Positions 10,936-23,250 of a DNA stretch of 64,000 nt are shown here, piece by piece; within the stretch, counting starts at the first letter, position 1, and every line of letters starts with the position of its first letter. Origin of the DNA: Serripes groenlandicus (lineage: Eukaryota > Mollusca > Bivalvia > Cardiida > Cardiidae); the NCBI GenBank assembly GCA_031761405.1, contig JASEVX010000013.1, positions 35,410,260 through 35,474,259 of the forward strand, read 5' to 3'. The notes under the pieces were generated by a model. It made no database searches, was not told the origin of the DNA, and worked only from the letters and a program-made list of their open reading frames with translations. The position numbers were made by a program, and so were the translations under genes.

Positions 10936-11349
10936 TAAAATGGGATACAGTCATCATTTTTGTCAAAAAGATGCATCTAGGACTTGTAATTCCGTGTTGA
11001 TATACAATGCAGGCTCTGGGGAGACTGTTCAGATGTTCATGATCGTCTGAGTCTTCACTAGACGGGACTCGTACTGAAAGTGTTCTCGGTTGCTAGTTGT
11101 GAAAACATCTCGGTATTTAATTTCGAAAATTTAAGATACCATTTGCCTACAAAGTTGAAACTATCGTGAGGAAAGGACGTTGATCGCTTTCTCTCAATGC
11201 TTTTAAAAGAATCATCTGCTGCTAAGGTCTGAAATGTTGTTTGCACTAAACATGTGTTTGTTTTTACAAATTGGCGTTTGTAAGTCCATAATGTATTGCA
11301 GTATGATTAAAAAGGGGTATTTATCAAACCCACGATACCATCATACATG

Positions 11350-12205
11350 TACCTATTGATTTGTGTCTGATCCGATCTGCTTATTTATAATTGAAAGTCT
11401 CGAAAAGGTTTTAACTATTTGATTTTAAAACGCTGAGTTTGCTTTTAGCTTATCTTATTTCATTTTCCCGGAGAGAGTCGATTGATTAAGGTTTATAAGC
11501 GTTTTCAATAGTGTTCAGTCATATCAAGGCGGGTAGTTCATAAACAGTTCCTTGCTTTGTCACACCAGTACTTCATACAACATTCTTTCCAATGAACTTG
11601 CTGCTTTTTCACATATACTGTAAGCCCAATGGTGGAAGACGAATGACGCTTGTCACAGTGACAGTTGTAATATATCGGTAAGCATTTTGTGCAGCTGGGG
11701 ATCGAACTCACAACTATATCTGTTTGACTTATCTCATAAAGAGCATACCGAAATACATCGATGTGCCATTACAAAAACTTTCACAGTTCACAGATGCTCC
11801 TCTTTCTTTCCCGTCACACTAAACATTAGGAACGTATCATTACCAACACTTACACTATCTTTGTCAGAGGACACGTAGGTTCCCCTCGTTTCCCAAGTGC
11901 ATGAGTCATTGCCAGTAACCAATGTGTAGATCAAGTATCTAGGACTACCGTCATAAATTATTCAGACCAAAAACCGACGTGATATTCCAGCATCCTTGAA
12001 TATATTGAGTGACCTCGTCGTTTGTTAAAACTGGACATCATGACGCTATATCCGGAGCTCTATATAAGGGTAGTTTTACATGTTCTGAAATTCTTATTTT
12101 GTCATCTAGCGCTAAGTTGTGGATACTCAAAATAATCGTGTCGTTGAGACGATTCTTTTGAGTACCCACATCATAGTGTTGTGTTGGACCGTAAGAGAGA
12201 TATTG
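11350..12205. repeat. segmental duplication, left copy
   Basis: Shows extended similarity to 13490-14295: GATCCGATCTGCTTATTTATAA, the CCCGGAGAGAGTC segment, an embedded SINE (about 11478-11715), ACGCTATATCCGGAGC(T/A)CTATATAAGG and GACGATTCTTTTGA, in the same order. The copies lie in direct orientation about 2.1 kb apart. The embedded SINE is present in both, so it predates the duplication. CTATATAAGG is TATA-box-like in both copies, but no downstream gene was identified. Confidence 0.65.
11478..11715 (-). mobile_element. SINE inside the left duplicate
   Basis: Tail side GTTTATAAGCGTTTTCAATA and CATATCAAGGCGG; head side CAGCTGGGGATCGAACTCACA (B-box-like on the minus strand). Confidence 0.55.
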
Positions 12206-12870
12206 TACCGGTCATATACACGTGTAATAATAACATAACGGTCGGATTTCAAAAAGGACCGATCATATACACGTATAATAATTTCATTCGAGTTGGTTTT
12301 CGAAAAGCACCAATCAAATACACGTGTAATAATTATATTCGAGTTGGATTTCGTAGAGCACCGCTCATATACACGTGTAATAATTACATTCGAGCTGGTT
12401 TTCGAAAAGCACCGCTCATATACACGAGTAATAATTACATTCGAGTTGGTTTTCGAAGAGCACCGCTCATATACACGTGTAATAATTGCATTCAAGTTGG
12501 TTTTCGAAGAGCACCACTCATATACACGTGTAATAATTTCATTCGAGTTGGTGTTCGAAGAGCACCGCTCATATACACGTGTAATAATTATATTCGGGTT
12601 GGTTTTCGAAGAGCACCGCTCATATACACGTGTAATAATTTCATTCGAGTTGTTTTTCGAAGAGCACCGCTCATATACACGTGTAATAATTTCATTCGAG
12701 TTGGTTTTCGAAGAGCACCACTCATATACACGTGTAATAATTTCATTCGAGTTGGTTTTCGAAGAGCACCGCTCATATACACGTGTAATAATTTCATTCG
12801 AGTTGTTTTTCGAAGAGCACCGCTCGTATACACGTGGTATAATTATATTCGAGTTGGATTTCTCAAAGTA
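12205..12870. repeat. 13 x 51-bp tandem array with CACGTG palindromes
   Basis: The unit is exactly 51 bp; the TACACGTGTA palindrome recurs every 51 bp from 12219 to 12831. Eleven of thirteen positions keep CACGTG (exceptions about 12270 and 12423). Each unit also has ATTCGAGTTG and TTTTCGAAGAGCAC. Because 51 is divisible by three, two plus-strand frames (12181-12927, 12293-12898) and one long minus-strand frame (12127-13191) run through the array with 17-residue repeats. I regard these as by-products. The array sits directly after the left copy of the flanking duplication and is absent from the right copy. Confidence 0.85.
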
Positions 12871-13489
12871 TCGCTCCACGGACGAAGTAAAACGATAATA
12901 GGTATTCGAGGCTTTGCTGCCAATTAACAGTCTGATAAGGGCTAGTCCGTTCGCACTTAGCAGGTTATAACTGAACAAATATGAAAATGAACGAAGTTTA
13001 CAACAATAACATAACCTCCGAATGTCGGACCGTAAACCGCTTTGAAATCTCGATCTAGTCATTTTGATAACAGAACCAGATGATATCAAGACTTGATCAT
13101 TTTTACATAACGATATGAAAAATAGATATAACACTGAGTAAATGCAATGAAATGAGTGATACAATACGCATTCTTGTTTCAACATCTCCAACTAAATTCG
13201 ATTTCTATGATTTGTTTTGGCGTTGTATACCTTTTATGGGATTTTATTTTTAAAAAGGGTACATTTTAAAATGATATCTCAACAAATCTTGATATAGTAA
13301 AACAACTTCATGTAATTCGCAAACATCTCTCGTAAGTCAAGTTTCTATTTCATTATATATCATAGGCCTCTCGTCCATGTAAAAATCTTATGATGAGCGG
13401 GTTCAACCTTTGGTATTTGTCAAATCTAACGCCGCAAGTACTGGCTATGGCACCAAGAGGCAGGCATCGAGCGTGATTCCAACATATCT

Positions 13490-14295
13490 ATTGATTTTCG
13501 TCTGATTCGTCTGATCCGATCTGCTTATTTATAATTTAAAGTTTCTGAAAGGTTTTAACGATTTGATTTTAAAATGTTAAGTGTGCTTTTAGCTTATCTG
13601 ATTTCAGTTTCCCGGAGAGAGTCAGAGGGTTCAATAATTTATTTGCGTTTAAAAGCGTTTTAAACAATTTACAGTCATATCACGGCGACCTGTTCACATA
13701 TAGTTCCTGGCTTTCTCACACCAGTACACCACTGGTCAAAGTCAAAGACTGTAAGCCCATTGGTGGAAGACGAATGACGCTTGTCACAGTGACTTTTGTC
13801 AAACGTCGGAAAGAATGTTTGCCGTGCTGGGGTTCAAACTCACAACCCCTGGATTGACAGACCGCGTCGCAATGATCTCTTTTCGTTATCTGTTCATATC
13901 TGTTTGACTTATCTCATGAACAGCAGACCCAAATACATCGCTTTGCCATTACTAACACTGTCACAGTACACAGAAGCTCTTCTTTCTTTCACACTATCTT
14001 TGTCAGAGTACACATAGGTTCCCCTCATTTTCCAAATGCATGAGCCATTGCCGGCAACCATTGTGTAGAACATGTCTTTGGGACAGCCGTCATAAATAAG
14101 GCAGACAAAACATCGACGTGATATTCCAGCATCCCTGAAATGAGTTTATTGAGTGACCTCGTCGTTTTATATAAACTGGGCACCACGACGCTATATCCGG
14201 AGCACTATATAAGGCTTGTTGAAACGATTCTTTTGAAAACCCACATAACAGTGTTTGGTTGGACCGTAAGAGACTGAGATACTGTAGGGGTAAAG
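13490..14295. repeat. segmental duplication, right copy
   Basis: Partner of 11350-12205, including the SINE (about 13635-13858), the TATA-like CTATATAAGG and GTTGGACCGTAAGAGA. The partner sequence runs straight into the 51-bp array; this copy ends in unrelated sequence after GATACTGTA. Confidence 0.65.
13635..13858 (-). mobile_element. SINE inside the right duplicate
   Basis: TTTAAAAGCGTTTTAAACAA and CATATCACGGCG on the tail side, TGCTGGGGTTCAAACTCACAA on the head side. Reverse orientation. Confidence 0.55.
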
Positions 14296-14344
14296 AGTTG
14301 TATACATATTGATTTAAGGCCATAATACCAGTATTATACATCTG

Positions 14345-14583
14345 AAGTTAAATTGATTTGTACCCATCTTGCAGACGCATTTTGACGCATCTATAACAAC
14401 AGAACTTTGGAAACAGTGAAGTAAAGGAACGAATTGCTTATAATGAGCGATTTTTCAATTTGCCACATTGCTTTCAACCCTATTTTAAAATAATAAAACT
14501 TTCAATGTTAGAGATTTTTTCATATTTTTGTCAACATATTTACAAATTTGTCTGCTGCTTATGTGCTGTATGTGGGAAAGGCT
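14345..14583. mobile_element. degraded foldback MITE
   Basis: Carries GAATTGCTTATAATGAGCGA, ATTTGCCACATTGCTTTCAA and a terminal GTATGTGGGAAAGG. The left end is mutated. Confidence 0.55.
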
Positions 14584-14996
14584 AAAATAGCTTTATACCA
14601 TTTCCAAATATTTGACCTTTACAGAGGGTTCAATATTGAGGACAAAAATAATAACGATGTGTGTATTCAATAAAAACCAATGTAAGGAGAGCTTAAAAGG
14701 AATCGGCTCAGTCAGAAACTTATATTCAGTATCTATGACATAATGTTTTATATAAAGAATTTAAAGGCATATTCTCTATTATATGATTATTCTAGATACC
14801 ATTGACATACTGATATGAATGGGTCAAATACTGATCTCCGGATATTGAACACGCCTTCTATTTGGAGCCCTGGTTTTAATGAATATAATCATTATTTTAA
14901 CGATCGTCTGCGAGCCCGGTTGCCTCTTTAGTTAAAGTATCGATCGGGTCGAAGGTACATGTTCTATTCTATACAACTCTGCGACTAAGAATGGTC

Positions 14997-15920
14997 AACG
15001 AATCGGGTCTTTCGTACACAATTAGTTCGTCCTTGACACTTTTAAATGTGTCATTAGATTCCCTACAGGCATTTTACTTGCGTTCTACATATTGTTATGC
15101 ATCATTGACCCAAGGACGCTCATTATAATATATTTTTAAAACATGAGTAGTTTGTTATTTTCATCATAAAAAAGGAAGGAAAGAATTACAATAAATTAAC
15201 ATGTAGGGTTCAGGTTATGTTCGAAATTAAGTTTAAAACTATACAACAATATTAATCAAATTTAACTGTTTAGCTGATATTATATTTCGAGGGTGGTCTA
15301 CTTCGTAAACATATTGGACTACATTTTAACATTTGTCAAAGTATGATATAATTAGGATGGAAAGTTGAGAAAACTCATGTCTTCAGCAATTTCACCATTT
15401 TCTCATTCTTTTAAAAGTAGATTGCTGAAAATGTGTCCAATGTTGACTTTAATAGACGAAAGGTAAAATGACGTGCTATTGCATGCAAATCCTAAATTGT
15501 CTGTTTTGTGGTTTTATTGACAATAATAAAATTCAAATATTCTGACAAACATCTTGAAAAGTGAATGTGGAATTCACAAATCTTATAATTATGCCATAAT
15601 GAAAGCACTGTATACATACTAAGACTAATGATTGGCAAGATTACTCATTTCCATAACTGTTTATGATCAATAATTAGTTAGCTGTGTGAATGGTCAACCT
15701 ACCTTAGAATGGAGATTGATCATAAACAATGAAATGCTTCAATTATATTTCAATGAAGGAAATTCACTTCGTTGACAAATGACCCACCCCTGATGTTCCA
15801 ATATGCCCCGCAGTTGATAACTGCGGGGCATATTGTTTTTCAGCTACTATAATGTAAGTGTTATGCATAACTGCAGTATGGATTTCCGGCGACATTGATG
15901 CGTTGCATCAAATTTCTCTT
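14997..15920 (+). repeat. inverted partner of 63068-63535, with a 473-bp insertion
   Basis: The reverse complement of 63068-63535 aligns here from AACGAATCGGGTCTTTCGTAC to GATGCGTTGCATCAA. This copy has an extra segment at 15151-15623, between ACATGAGTAG and ACTAATGATTGGC, that is absent from the other. Neither copy has coding capacity. The homology ends sharply at both sides, so these are probably two copies of one dispersed element. Confidence 0.7.
15799..15835. repeat. perfect 17-bp hairpin, 3-nt loop
   Basis: CAATATGCCCCGCAGTT, then GAT, then AACTGCGGGGCATATTG. The copy near 63.15 kb keeps the left arm and loop but lacks the right arm, so the palindrome arose or was lost in one lineage of the element. 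Confidence 0.85.
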
Positions 15921-16199
15921 ATTATATACATGTTTCTGTTTCGTTTAATTCGATTTCATAGAAATCAAAGTCCTATTTGTTTTCATTTGATATAAACGTG
16001 AAAATGTATATAACTGTTAAATGTAAACTTTAACTGTTCAATGTATAGCGATAAAATACTGGATGCTGTATTTTGTGATCGCTTAAATCGGTAAAGGGTG
16101 CATATAAACATATAACATATTGATTTAACACGAAACAGCCTGACAAGCGTTCATTATGCGGAGTTGTATTTCGCAGACGTTTTAACCTGGATTCTTTTC

Positions 16200-16700
<501 letters not shown>

Positions 16701-16789
16701 TAAATGAAATAAAAATATACAAGCTGGCGACGGGGGCTGCAAATACAATGGTTGTAAATTCGAATTTAAGCTCGGAAAAACAATCTTCC

Positions 16790-16998
16790 CTTCGTTTGGT
16801 TAATGCGACAAGTGTCATCCATCAATATGCTAAAAAAGTATATGAGAAAAAGGAGCCAGTTTGTTGGAGCCTGTTGCGTGCAGTACTTTTACGAGAAAGA
16901 CAGAACCCACGTGGGTCGGTACACATGTGGCCTGATATGACTGGACAGTTGTTGAAGTCTGCATTAAACCTCCATCAGTCAATCAACCAATATAAGTA
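16790..16998 (+). mobile_element. SINE, 3' part
   Basis: Contains AATGCGACAAGTGTCATCCA and GTGGCCTGATATGACTGGAC, then TTGTTGAAGTCTGCATTAAA, with a CAATCAATCAACC tail. This is the plus-orientation form of the SINE at 34710. Its tail is continuous with the next tandem array. Confidence 0.55.
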
Positions 16999-17650
16999 AC
17001 TTGTTCTTTGTCAATACTGTTTGTCTCATCTTTCATAAAGCTAAAGCTCTATTTGTTTATATTTCCTGTACATTACATTGACTGTGTTCCGTTGTCAGGT
17101 ATAGCCTCCATCAATCAATCAACCAATATAAGTAACTTGATCTTTGTCAATATTGTTTGTCTCATCTTTCATAAAGCTAAAGCTCTATTTGTTTATATTT
17201 CCTGTACATTACATTGACTGTGTTCCGTTGTCAGGTATAGCCTCCATCAATCAATCAACCAATATAAGTAACTTGTTCTGTGTCAATGCTGTTTGTCTCA
17301 TCTTTCATAAAGCTAAAGCTCTATTTGTTTATATTTCCTGTACATTACATTGACTGTGTTCCGTTGTCAGGTATAGCCTACATCAATCAATCAACCAATA
17401 TAAGTAACTTGATCTTTGTCAATACTGTTTGTCTCATCTTTCATAAAGCTAAAGCTCTATTTGTTTATATTTCCTTGACATTACATTAAATGTGTTATGT
17501 TGTCAGGTATAGCTTCCATCAATCAATCAACCAATATAAGTAACTTTATCTTTGTCAATATTGTTTGTCTCATCTTTCATTAAGCTAAAGCTCTATTTGT
17601 TTATATTCCTGTACATTACATTGGATGTGTTCCGTTGTCAGGTATAGCAT
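16970..17650. repeat. 5 x 136-bp tandem array containing a SINE tail
   Basis: The period is 136 bp. Each unit holds CTCCATCAATCAATCAACCA followed by ATATAAGTAACTT, and GTTTGTCTCATCTTTCATAAAG, ending GTTGTCAGGTATAGC. The CCTCCATCAATCAATCAACC part equals the end of the adjacent SINE, so the array was apparently seeded at that SINE 3' end. Copies differ by a few bases. The repeated 69-residue frames are artefacts. Confidence 0.85.
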
Positions 17651-17984
17651 GACAACGTAAAGCTGATATTGACCCTTGTTCGTAGATAGATCTAGCTATG
17701 GTGTGTGTTTTATTGAGATTGTCTGTACTTTCACGTGGATATATTAATTCTACTGTCGCAGATTTGTTGTTTGTGTGAAAAAGTTATAGATAATCGAATT
17801 GTTATTGACATTTGAAATGAGGGTAAGTTAATGTAGGATGGACAAACCGGTGTGGTTGTATGACATGTGGATTATGTTTCAAAAGTCAATACTGTCCATC
17901 ATGTAACTACATTATTCAATGAGAACAAGGAATGCTTGAGTGAATAAATAACATAAAAGGTGAGATTGATCGATTGTTAGGTGC
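17651..17984. other. no recognised feature
   Basis: AT-rich sequence between a tandem array and a SINE. Confidence 0.3.
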
Positions 17985-18235
17985 TTCACGCTGTTGTCAA
18001 CACTTCTTCAATTGTATCACGGCGTTGCTTGTATACAGTTACAAGTACTACTAGTCCATTTATCCTGACACTAGTCAGTCAGTCGTAATGCTAAACCCAA
18101 CAATCCTGAGCGCCAAGGAGGGCAGCTATTACTACCGTTTATAAACTATTTTGTATGACCCGGCCGGGGATCGAACCCGCAAACCACCACACCGAAGGTG
18201 AACACTCAACCACTGTTCCACCGAGGCGGTCAATG
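17985..18235 (-). mobile_element. tRNA-derived SINE, reverse orientation
   Basis: Reverse-strand head GACCGCCTCGGTGGAACAGT...TTGCGGGTTCGATCCCCGG has A-box- and B-box-like segments. The body includes CCTGAGCGCCAAGGAGGGCA and the tail TCAATTGTATCACGGCG. A full tRNA cloverleaf is not kept, so this is a SINE head and not a tRNA gene. Confidence 0.75.
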
Positions 18236-18405
18236 CAAACAAGGAATACTGCATACTATCTGTTTAACATAAACGTCCTTTATTTGCCGCCCACCTGTGT
18301 GCCGAAGTGATAACCTCGTCCTTCTGGAGAGTTGGTACGACTTTATAAATGGTAGTAATTAGGTAACTTACCCACAAAACGCCGAGATAGAACAGAACAA
18401 TTGTT

Positions 18406-18655
<250 letters not shown>

Positions 18656-18717
18656 GTATAGGTGCCTCTTTCTCGCACGCTCTATTTGCCCTTATATTTT
18701 TGTTTTGTTTTCGAAAT

Positions 18718-19065
18718 GCATCAAAAAGCGTCTGTTTGTTGGAAATGGTCAATAATAGAATATGTATCATGTGTACGTTGAACAAATTGTGGCAAAAGGC
18801 ATCCGAAAGCCTCTGCTTGGGGAAAAGGCTTAAGCAAAGGATAAACATCAGGTATATGTTCACAATATTAACCTGATCCTGTTTCGGAAATGCATCAGAA
18901 AGCGTCTGTTTGTTGGAAATGGTCAATAATAGAATATTTATCATGTGTACGTTGAACAAATTGTGGCAACAGGCATCCGAAAGCCTCTGTTTGTGGAAAA
19001 GGCTTAAGCAAAGGATAAACATCAGGTATATGTTCACAATATTAACCTGATCCTGACACTTTTGC
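18718..19065. repeat. 2 x 174-bp tandem duplication
   Basis: GCATCA(A/G)AAAGCGTCTGTTTG to ATTAACCTGATCCTG occurs twice, offset 174 bp, with only a few differences. The unit contains GAACAAATTGTGGCAA and GGGAAAAGGCTTAA, which recall the foldback MITE. Confidence 0.75.
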
Positions 19066-19331
19066 TAAGAAAATGGATTTATAATGTGTATGTATAGCCC
19101 CTACACGCTGAACTGTTGCATGGTGAATAAGTATAAATGTAAATTTACATAGAAAAAGACAAGTGTTCTCAGTCTAATCAGTCACGTAGTAGCGACAGTT
19201 CAAAGAATAGATGGAGCTTTCACATGTATTTATTAATTTGTTTTGTGTAAATATACGACAGAAGAAAAGCATACAGTTTTGCTTTGTTAAAATACGTGTA
19301 TTGTCATAATTATAAATATAAAGTAATGCAC

Positions 19332-19751
19332 AAAGTTCAGAGCATGTCAATGAATGGTCTTACCGTGAACATCTTTAACGTTGGTCGGGGATATCCTGAC
19401 TACCTGGCTGTGAACAGTTCCGGGGACAAAATCCTTGTCAGTACATCAGATTATGGTGTAGTGTGTATGGATAACACGGGCAATACACTGTATACATATT
19501 CTGACAGTGATATTAACGTTATGTGTTGTTTCCTGTTTGACTTGTTTGATAACTTCATGGTGTGTGAGGAAGGTACTAAACATATACACGTGGTGGAGAG
19601 TGACGGTACTCGACAAAGGATTCTTCTTACCATAAATGACGGATTGTACCAGCCTATTTGTTTGGCTTACATACCCAGTGATGACACTTTGGTTGTCGGA
19701 CAACGCTGGACACACGACTCACTTCTAGCCTTTACAATGACATGTAAGTAA
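19332..19751 (+). pseudogene. C-terminal piece of a TRIM-like propeller protein
   Basis: The open frame matches the last ~140 residues of the copy at 37684-39385: ...NVGRGYPDYLAVNSSGDKIL...YGVVCMDNTGNTLYTYSD... to DSLLAFTMTCK and a stop. The repeats are of the NHL/beta-propeller kind usual at the C-terminus of bivalve B-box proteins. No B-box or coiled coil lies upstream, so it is a fragment, either pseudogene or an exon whose partners are outside. Unlike the 37-kb copy, this stretch has no internal stop (TAT where the other has TAA). Confidence 0.6.
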
Positions 19752-20900
19752 ATAGAATATACGACCGTTCAGAGTGACGGTACCAAACAAAGGAATCTTC
19801 TTACATCTAACGTCAACTTGAACAGAATAGATAAGGACAAATACTTTACTATCAACTGCAGGCTAAACAGCTCAAGGTTGATCAACTTTGCATATATAAA
19901 TTGTCAAGGCAATAAACTAAAGGAAAATTGTAATCAATTATGTTTAACTCAGATTAATATATATAAATATATACATAAGGATACATATATACACAAACAT
20001 ATAAACATATGGATACATAAACATATATATTTTTAAAAATAGTCGGACTGCAAAAGGCATGCACAAGTAGATGTACTGCCTTTTTAATAAATAGTTTTCT
20101 CATCTCAATCTTCATTGTCTGGCTTACTGACCCAGTGATACCACTCTGGTTATCGGACACTTTTATTAATCACTTCTGGCCTAAATAGAATACAAGATCG
20201 TTCATTCATCCGAGACCGTCTACAGATTAACCCTTTCCCATATACAACAAACAAAACCTGCAGTACACGACTTTAAACACATGTAGGCAAACGTGTTGTA
20301 AATCTGTGTAAATTAAGTTTAACAATTCAGTAAAACATCGTCTGCTGCAGATGCGTCTGAACCTTGAAAAAGGTCAAGTAATATAACTCTGCTTAATGGA
20401 TCATTTGAAATATCATATATGCACGTTTTGCCTCCACTATCAAGTAGAAGAAATACAAGAACGTTCATACACAGTAATCAATTTAAAATATGTGACACAT
20501 TCTTTGTAAACGAAAGTTTTATAATTTAAAAAAGTCGTCTCCTCAGAAGCATTAGAAATCGTCAATATATGTGGAAGGGTTACAGGAACCTTTATCCCGC
20601 TCTCACTGCTTATCAGTCTATACTCGATTTAAGTTTAAGAACAATGTAAAACCAGCCTGCACATTCATGAAGTCTAGTCTTGGTCTATATCTTTTGCTTA
20701 TTGTTCATGAAATGTTAAACAAATATGAACAAAAGATATCGTTTCCTCATTGCGAAATAGATGTAACTGCTTCATAAATCACATACAGTTACAACCGTTT
20801 CCCGCTATGCCATCGATAAACAAGAACTTTACAAAACTCAAGAGCGGTGATATAAATTTCAGGCGAAAATAAACCTTCAGACATATATAGTATATATATA
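19752..20900. repeat. 3' flank shared with 39386-40330
   Basis: Starts right after the propeller stop with AAGTAAATAGAATA(T/C)ACGACCGTTCAGAGT and continues through a MITE (20227-20382) to TTCATGAAATGTTAA. The same order occurs after the 37-kb copy. The gene fragment and at least 1 kb of 3' flank were therefore duplicated together. AT-rich insertions, such as the ATATATACACAAACATAT block near 19950-20035, distinguish this copy. Confidence 0.65.
20227..20382. mobile_element. foldback MITE, shortened
   Basis: TTAACCCTTTCCCATATACAA at the left, CGTCTGCTGCAGATGCGTCTG at the right; the centre is deleted. It is shared with 39746-39886 through the segmental duplication. Confidence 0.6.
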
Positions 20901-22800
20901 GGATCTGACATGAGTTGTCATTTCATATAAAGTGTTATTAAACGAGTTCAAGATTTGTTGTTATCAAGCGAGCCTGTGGCGAGCTTAATAACAAATATCT
21001 TGGACGAGTTTGATGAAACTGATTATAAAATGACAACGAATGTCAGATTCTTTTTATCACATGACGAAACACACAAAGAAAATCGGGTTTTCCAAAGCTA
21101 TTGTAATTTCGTCAGTAAACCGTATAACAATGCCAGGAATAATTATGCCGAGGTCATATTCAGCTTAGTTTACTAAAAGTAATAATAAATAACACTCATG
21201 AGATATTATATCTATTACATAAAGTGACTTATGAGGCGTATTTCGATAAAAATGGACCTTCGGTCTTGTAAGATATCGATTTTTCACGCTACTTGTAGAC
21301 TCCATTTCAATATCATTAGTGGTAACTGATATATGTCCATGCAAGTACATGTACATTACATGCAAAAAATTAACGAAAGCTGCAACGCCGACGCCGACGC
21401 ACAAGTGACTGTAATAGCTCTCTATATTCTTCGAATAGTCGAGCTAAACATGTTCATATTGATTCTACCTATCTCGTGTCTACTGTCATTTAACAGATCG
21501 AATAACTATAACACACATTTGCACTGGCTTCTTATTACCAATGGAATAAGACTGACACCGATTGCACCCATTGAATCGATTTCAGACAATATATTTCATT
21601 GTAATCCATGAAATTAACTTGGTCGTCATCCTATATACGTTCTTCTACCAACTGTTTTACATTCGCCCTCGTCTCTCTATACGTTCTTCTACCACCTGTT
21701 TTATATTCGCCATTGTCTCTCTATGTAAATAAATAGATCGTACAACTGGCTATGATATCTTCCCCTCTTAATTGGGACTGCTCCCAAAGATTCAGGTAAT
21801 CATCGCTATCTTTCACACTTTTGTCGATGTCGGAGATATTTTGAAGTTGCCTCTTTGTGAAAGTTGACACCTAATTCTCGGGATAACTCCCCAATTTTAC
21901 CTGATTTTGCACACATCGTATGATGTATCGAACACACGACCACAATCGTCGCAAGCATGTCATTTGTCCGACAATATGATGTGCTTGCTTTCTTTGCAAT
22001 GAGTAAATCTGAATAAGTGCCTCCTCAACAAAGTCAACTTAAATCTTTGTTTTTATCAATAGACTCTTCGGAGCCAAATGCTAAAGTAGGCGAATTCCCT
22101 AGACACACATCGAAATCTAGACTTGAATCAGTACGTTTTGTTAAAGTATCTTAACAATATCTGCAATGAATAACTTCAAATATTTCTTTCTAAAGTAGCT
22201 CTTCATAACTGAACACCATTTCGTTTTCAAATAGATATCTTGTTTTGTTGTAATCTCTATTTGATGTCAATGAAAGAACATGTTTATGAGGAATATTTTT
22301 TTAAAAATTTAACTTTTCCAGCCATTTTACAAACATTCTATATCGAACTGTCAAACAGTCATTATCTCAACATTATAATTCGGTAGCTTGTTAGGATATC
22401 AGCCGGAAAATTGATTTGATTTGTCATCACTTACGCAATAGAAAGAACTCAAAGAAATATGACTTAAAATAGTAAATTACAGAATAGAAAATGAAAAATG
22501 TGTTTCTACGCTAATAACTGATGAAAGTACATGTACATGTGTCTGAACCGAGTTGAAGCAGCTATTCGATTCCGACTCAAATATTTGTTTACGGATAATC
22601 AAGTCCCAGTGATACAAAATATATTTATAGTAAAAAATATTTGATATTTTTTAAAATATTTAACATATACATATACGTGTGTTAGCCAAGGTTTCCGAAT
22701 TTCAAATATCCTTCAGAATAGTTCATGCCTACAATAAGCTTTCAACGGATCCATATTACATGATTGCTTTGAATATTTATAAACTTCTCTATCTAAAAAA
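20901..22800. other. mostly unassigned AT-rich DNA
   Basis: Contains an imperfect hairpin at 20955-20992 (TTGTTATCAAGCGAGCC / GGCGAGCTTAATAACAA) and a 44-bp direct repeat at about 21637-21724 (ACGTTCTTCTACCA... twice). No gene or mobile element was otherwise recognised. Confidence 0.35.
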
Positions 22801-22804
22801 ATGA

Positions 22805-23250
22805 ACGTGGTATTTTGGTAACGTCGTTTGTCTACCACGCGGGAGACCACTGTTCAAATCCTGCATTTTTGAAATAAATTTCATCTCTATTTTTTAAAGG
22901 AGTGTTTAAAAAACCTTTTTATAACTATGTCCAAAAGTCACTCAAACAAATTGAGAATTCACAAGAAAAAAAAAATCTGCATTTATTGTTTCGACTATTC
23001 TTTTGAGGAAACCTATTGGAACAAGAACGTAATCAGTTGTTTTGAGGTCCTCGTTATAGTAGTATTAGTAGAAAGTCCGTCTCTTGTACGGGAGGTCACG
23101 GGTTGCGTCCCCCGCATACCAAAGATTTCAAAATTGTAGTAATGGCCTTCCCTCTTTGAGTTGCTGAGTGGACATTACGACTGACTCGATGAAGTCAGAA
23201 AAACGCGACCAGTAGTACTAGTAGCTCATCCAGGGAACGCCATGATATAA
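22805..23250 (+). mobile_element. SINE(s) with Asp/Gly-tRNA-like head
   Basis: Two tRNA-like segments: GTCTACCACGCGGGAGACCA followed by GTTCAAATCC (about 22833-22860), and CTCGTTATAGTAGTATTAGTAG...CGGGAGGTCACGGGTTGCG (about 23049-23105). Both resemble Asp/Gly tRNA heads. The second is followed by TTGCTGAGTGGACATTACGACTG and CGCGACCAGTAGTACTAGTAG, the reverse of the body seen in the other SINEs. The stems do not close well enough for a tRNA gene. Confidence 0.5.

Noticed and set aside
12127..13191. 354-residue minus-strand frame and overlapping 248- and 201-residue plus-strand frames with 17-residue repeats
   Set aside because: They exist because the 51-bp DNA repeat has a length divisible by three and lacks stops in these frames; frames are open on both strands and no domain is visible.
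17008..17489. Three near-identical 69-residue frames
   Set aside because: Products of the 136-bp tandem repeat, which derives in part from a SINE tail.
18160..18235. Possible tRNA gene (similar at 23049-23105 and 40760-40842)
   Set aside because: A- and B-box-like motifs are present but acceptor and anticodon stems do not close; each is the head of a longer SINE.
20955..21176. 73-residue plus-strand frame starting in a hairpin
   Set aside because: Begins inside an imperfect palindrome and has no recognisable domain; more likely part of an unlisted repeat.
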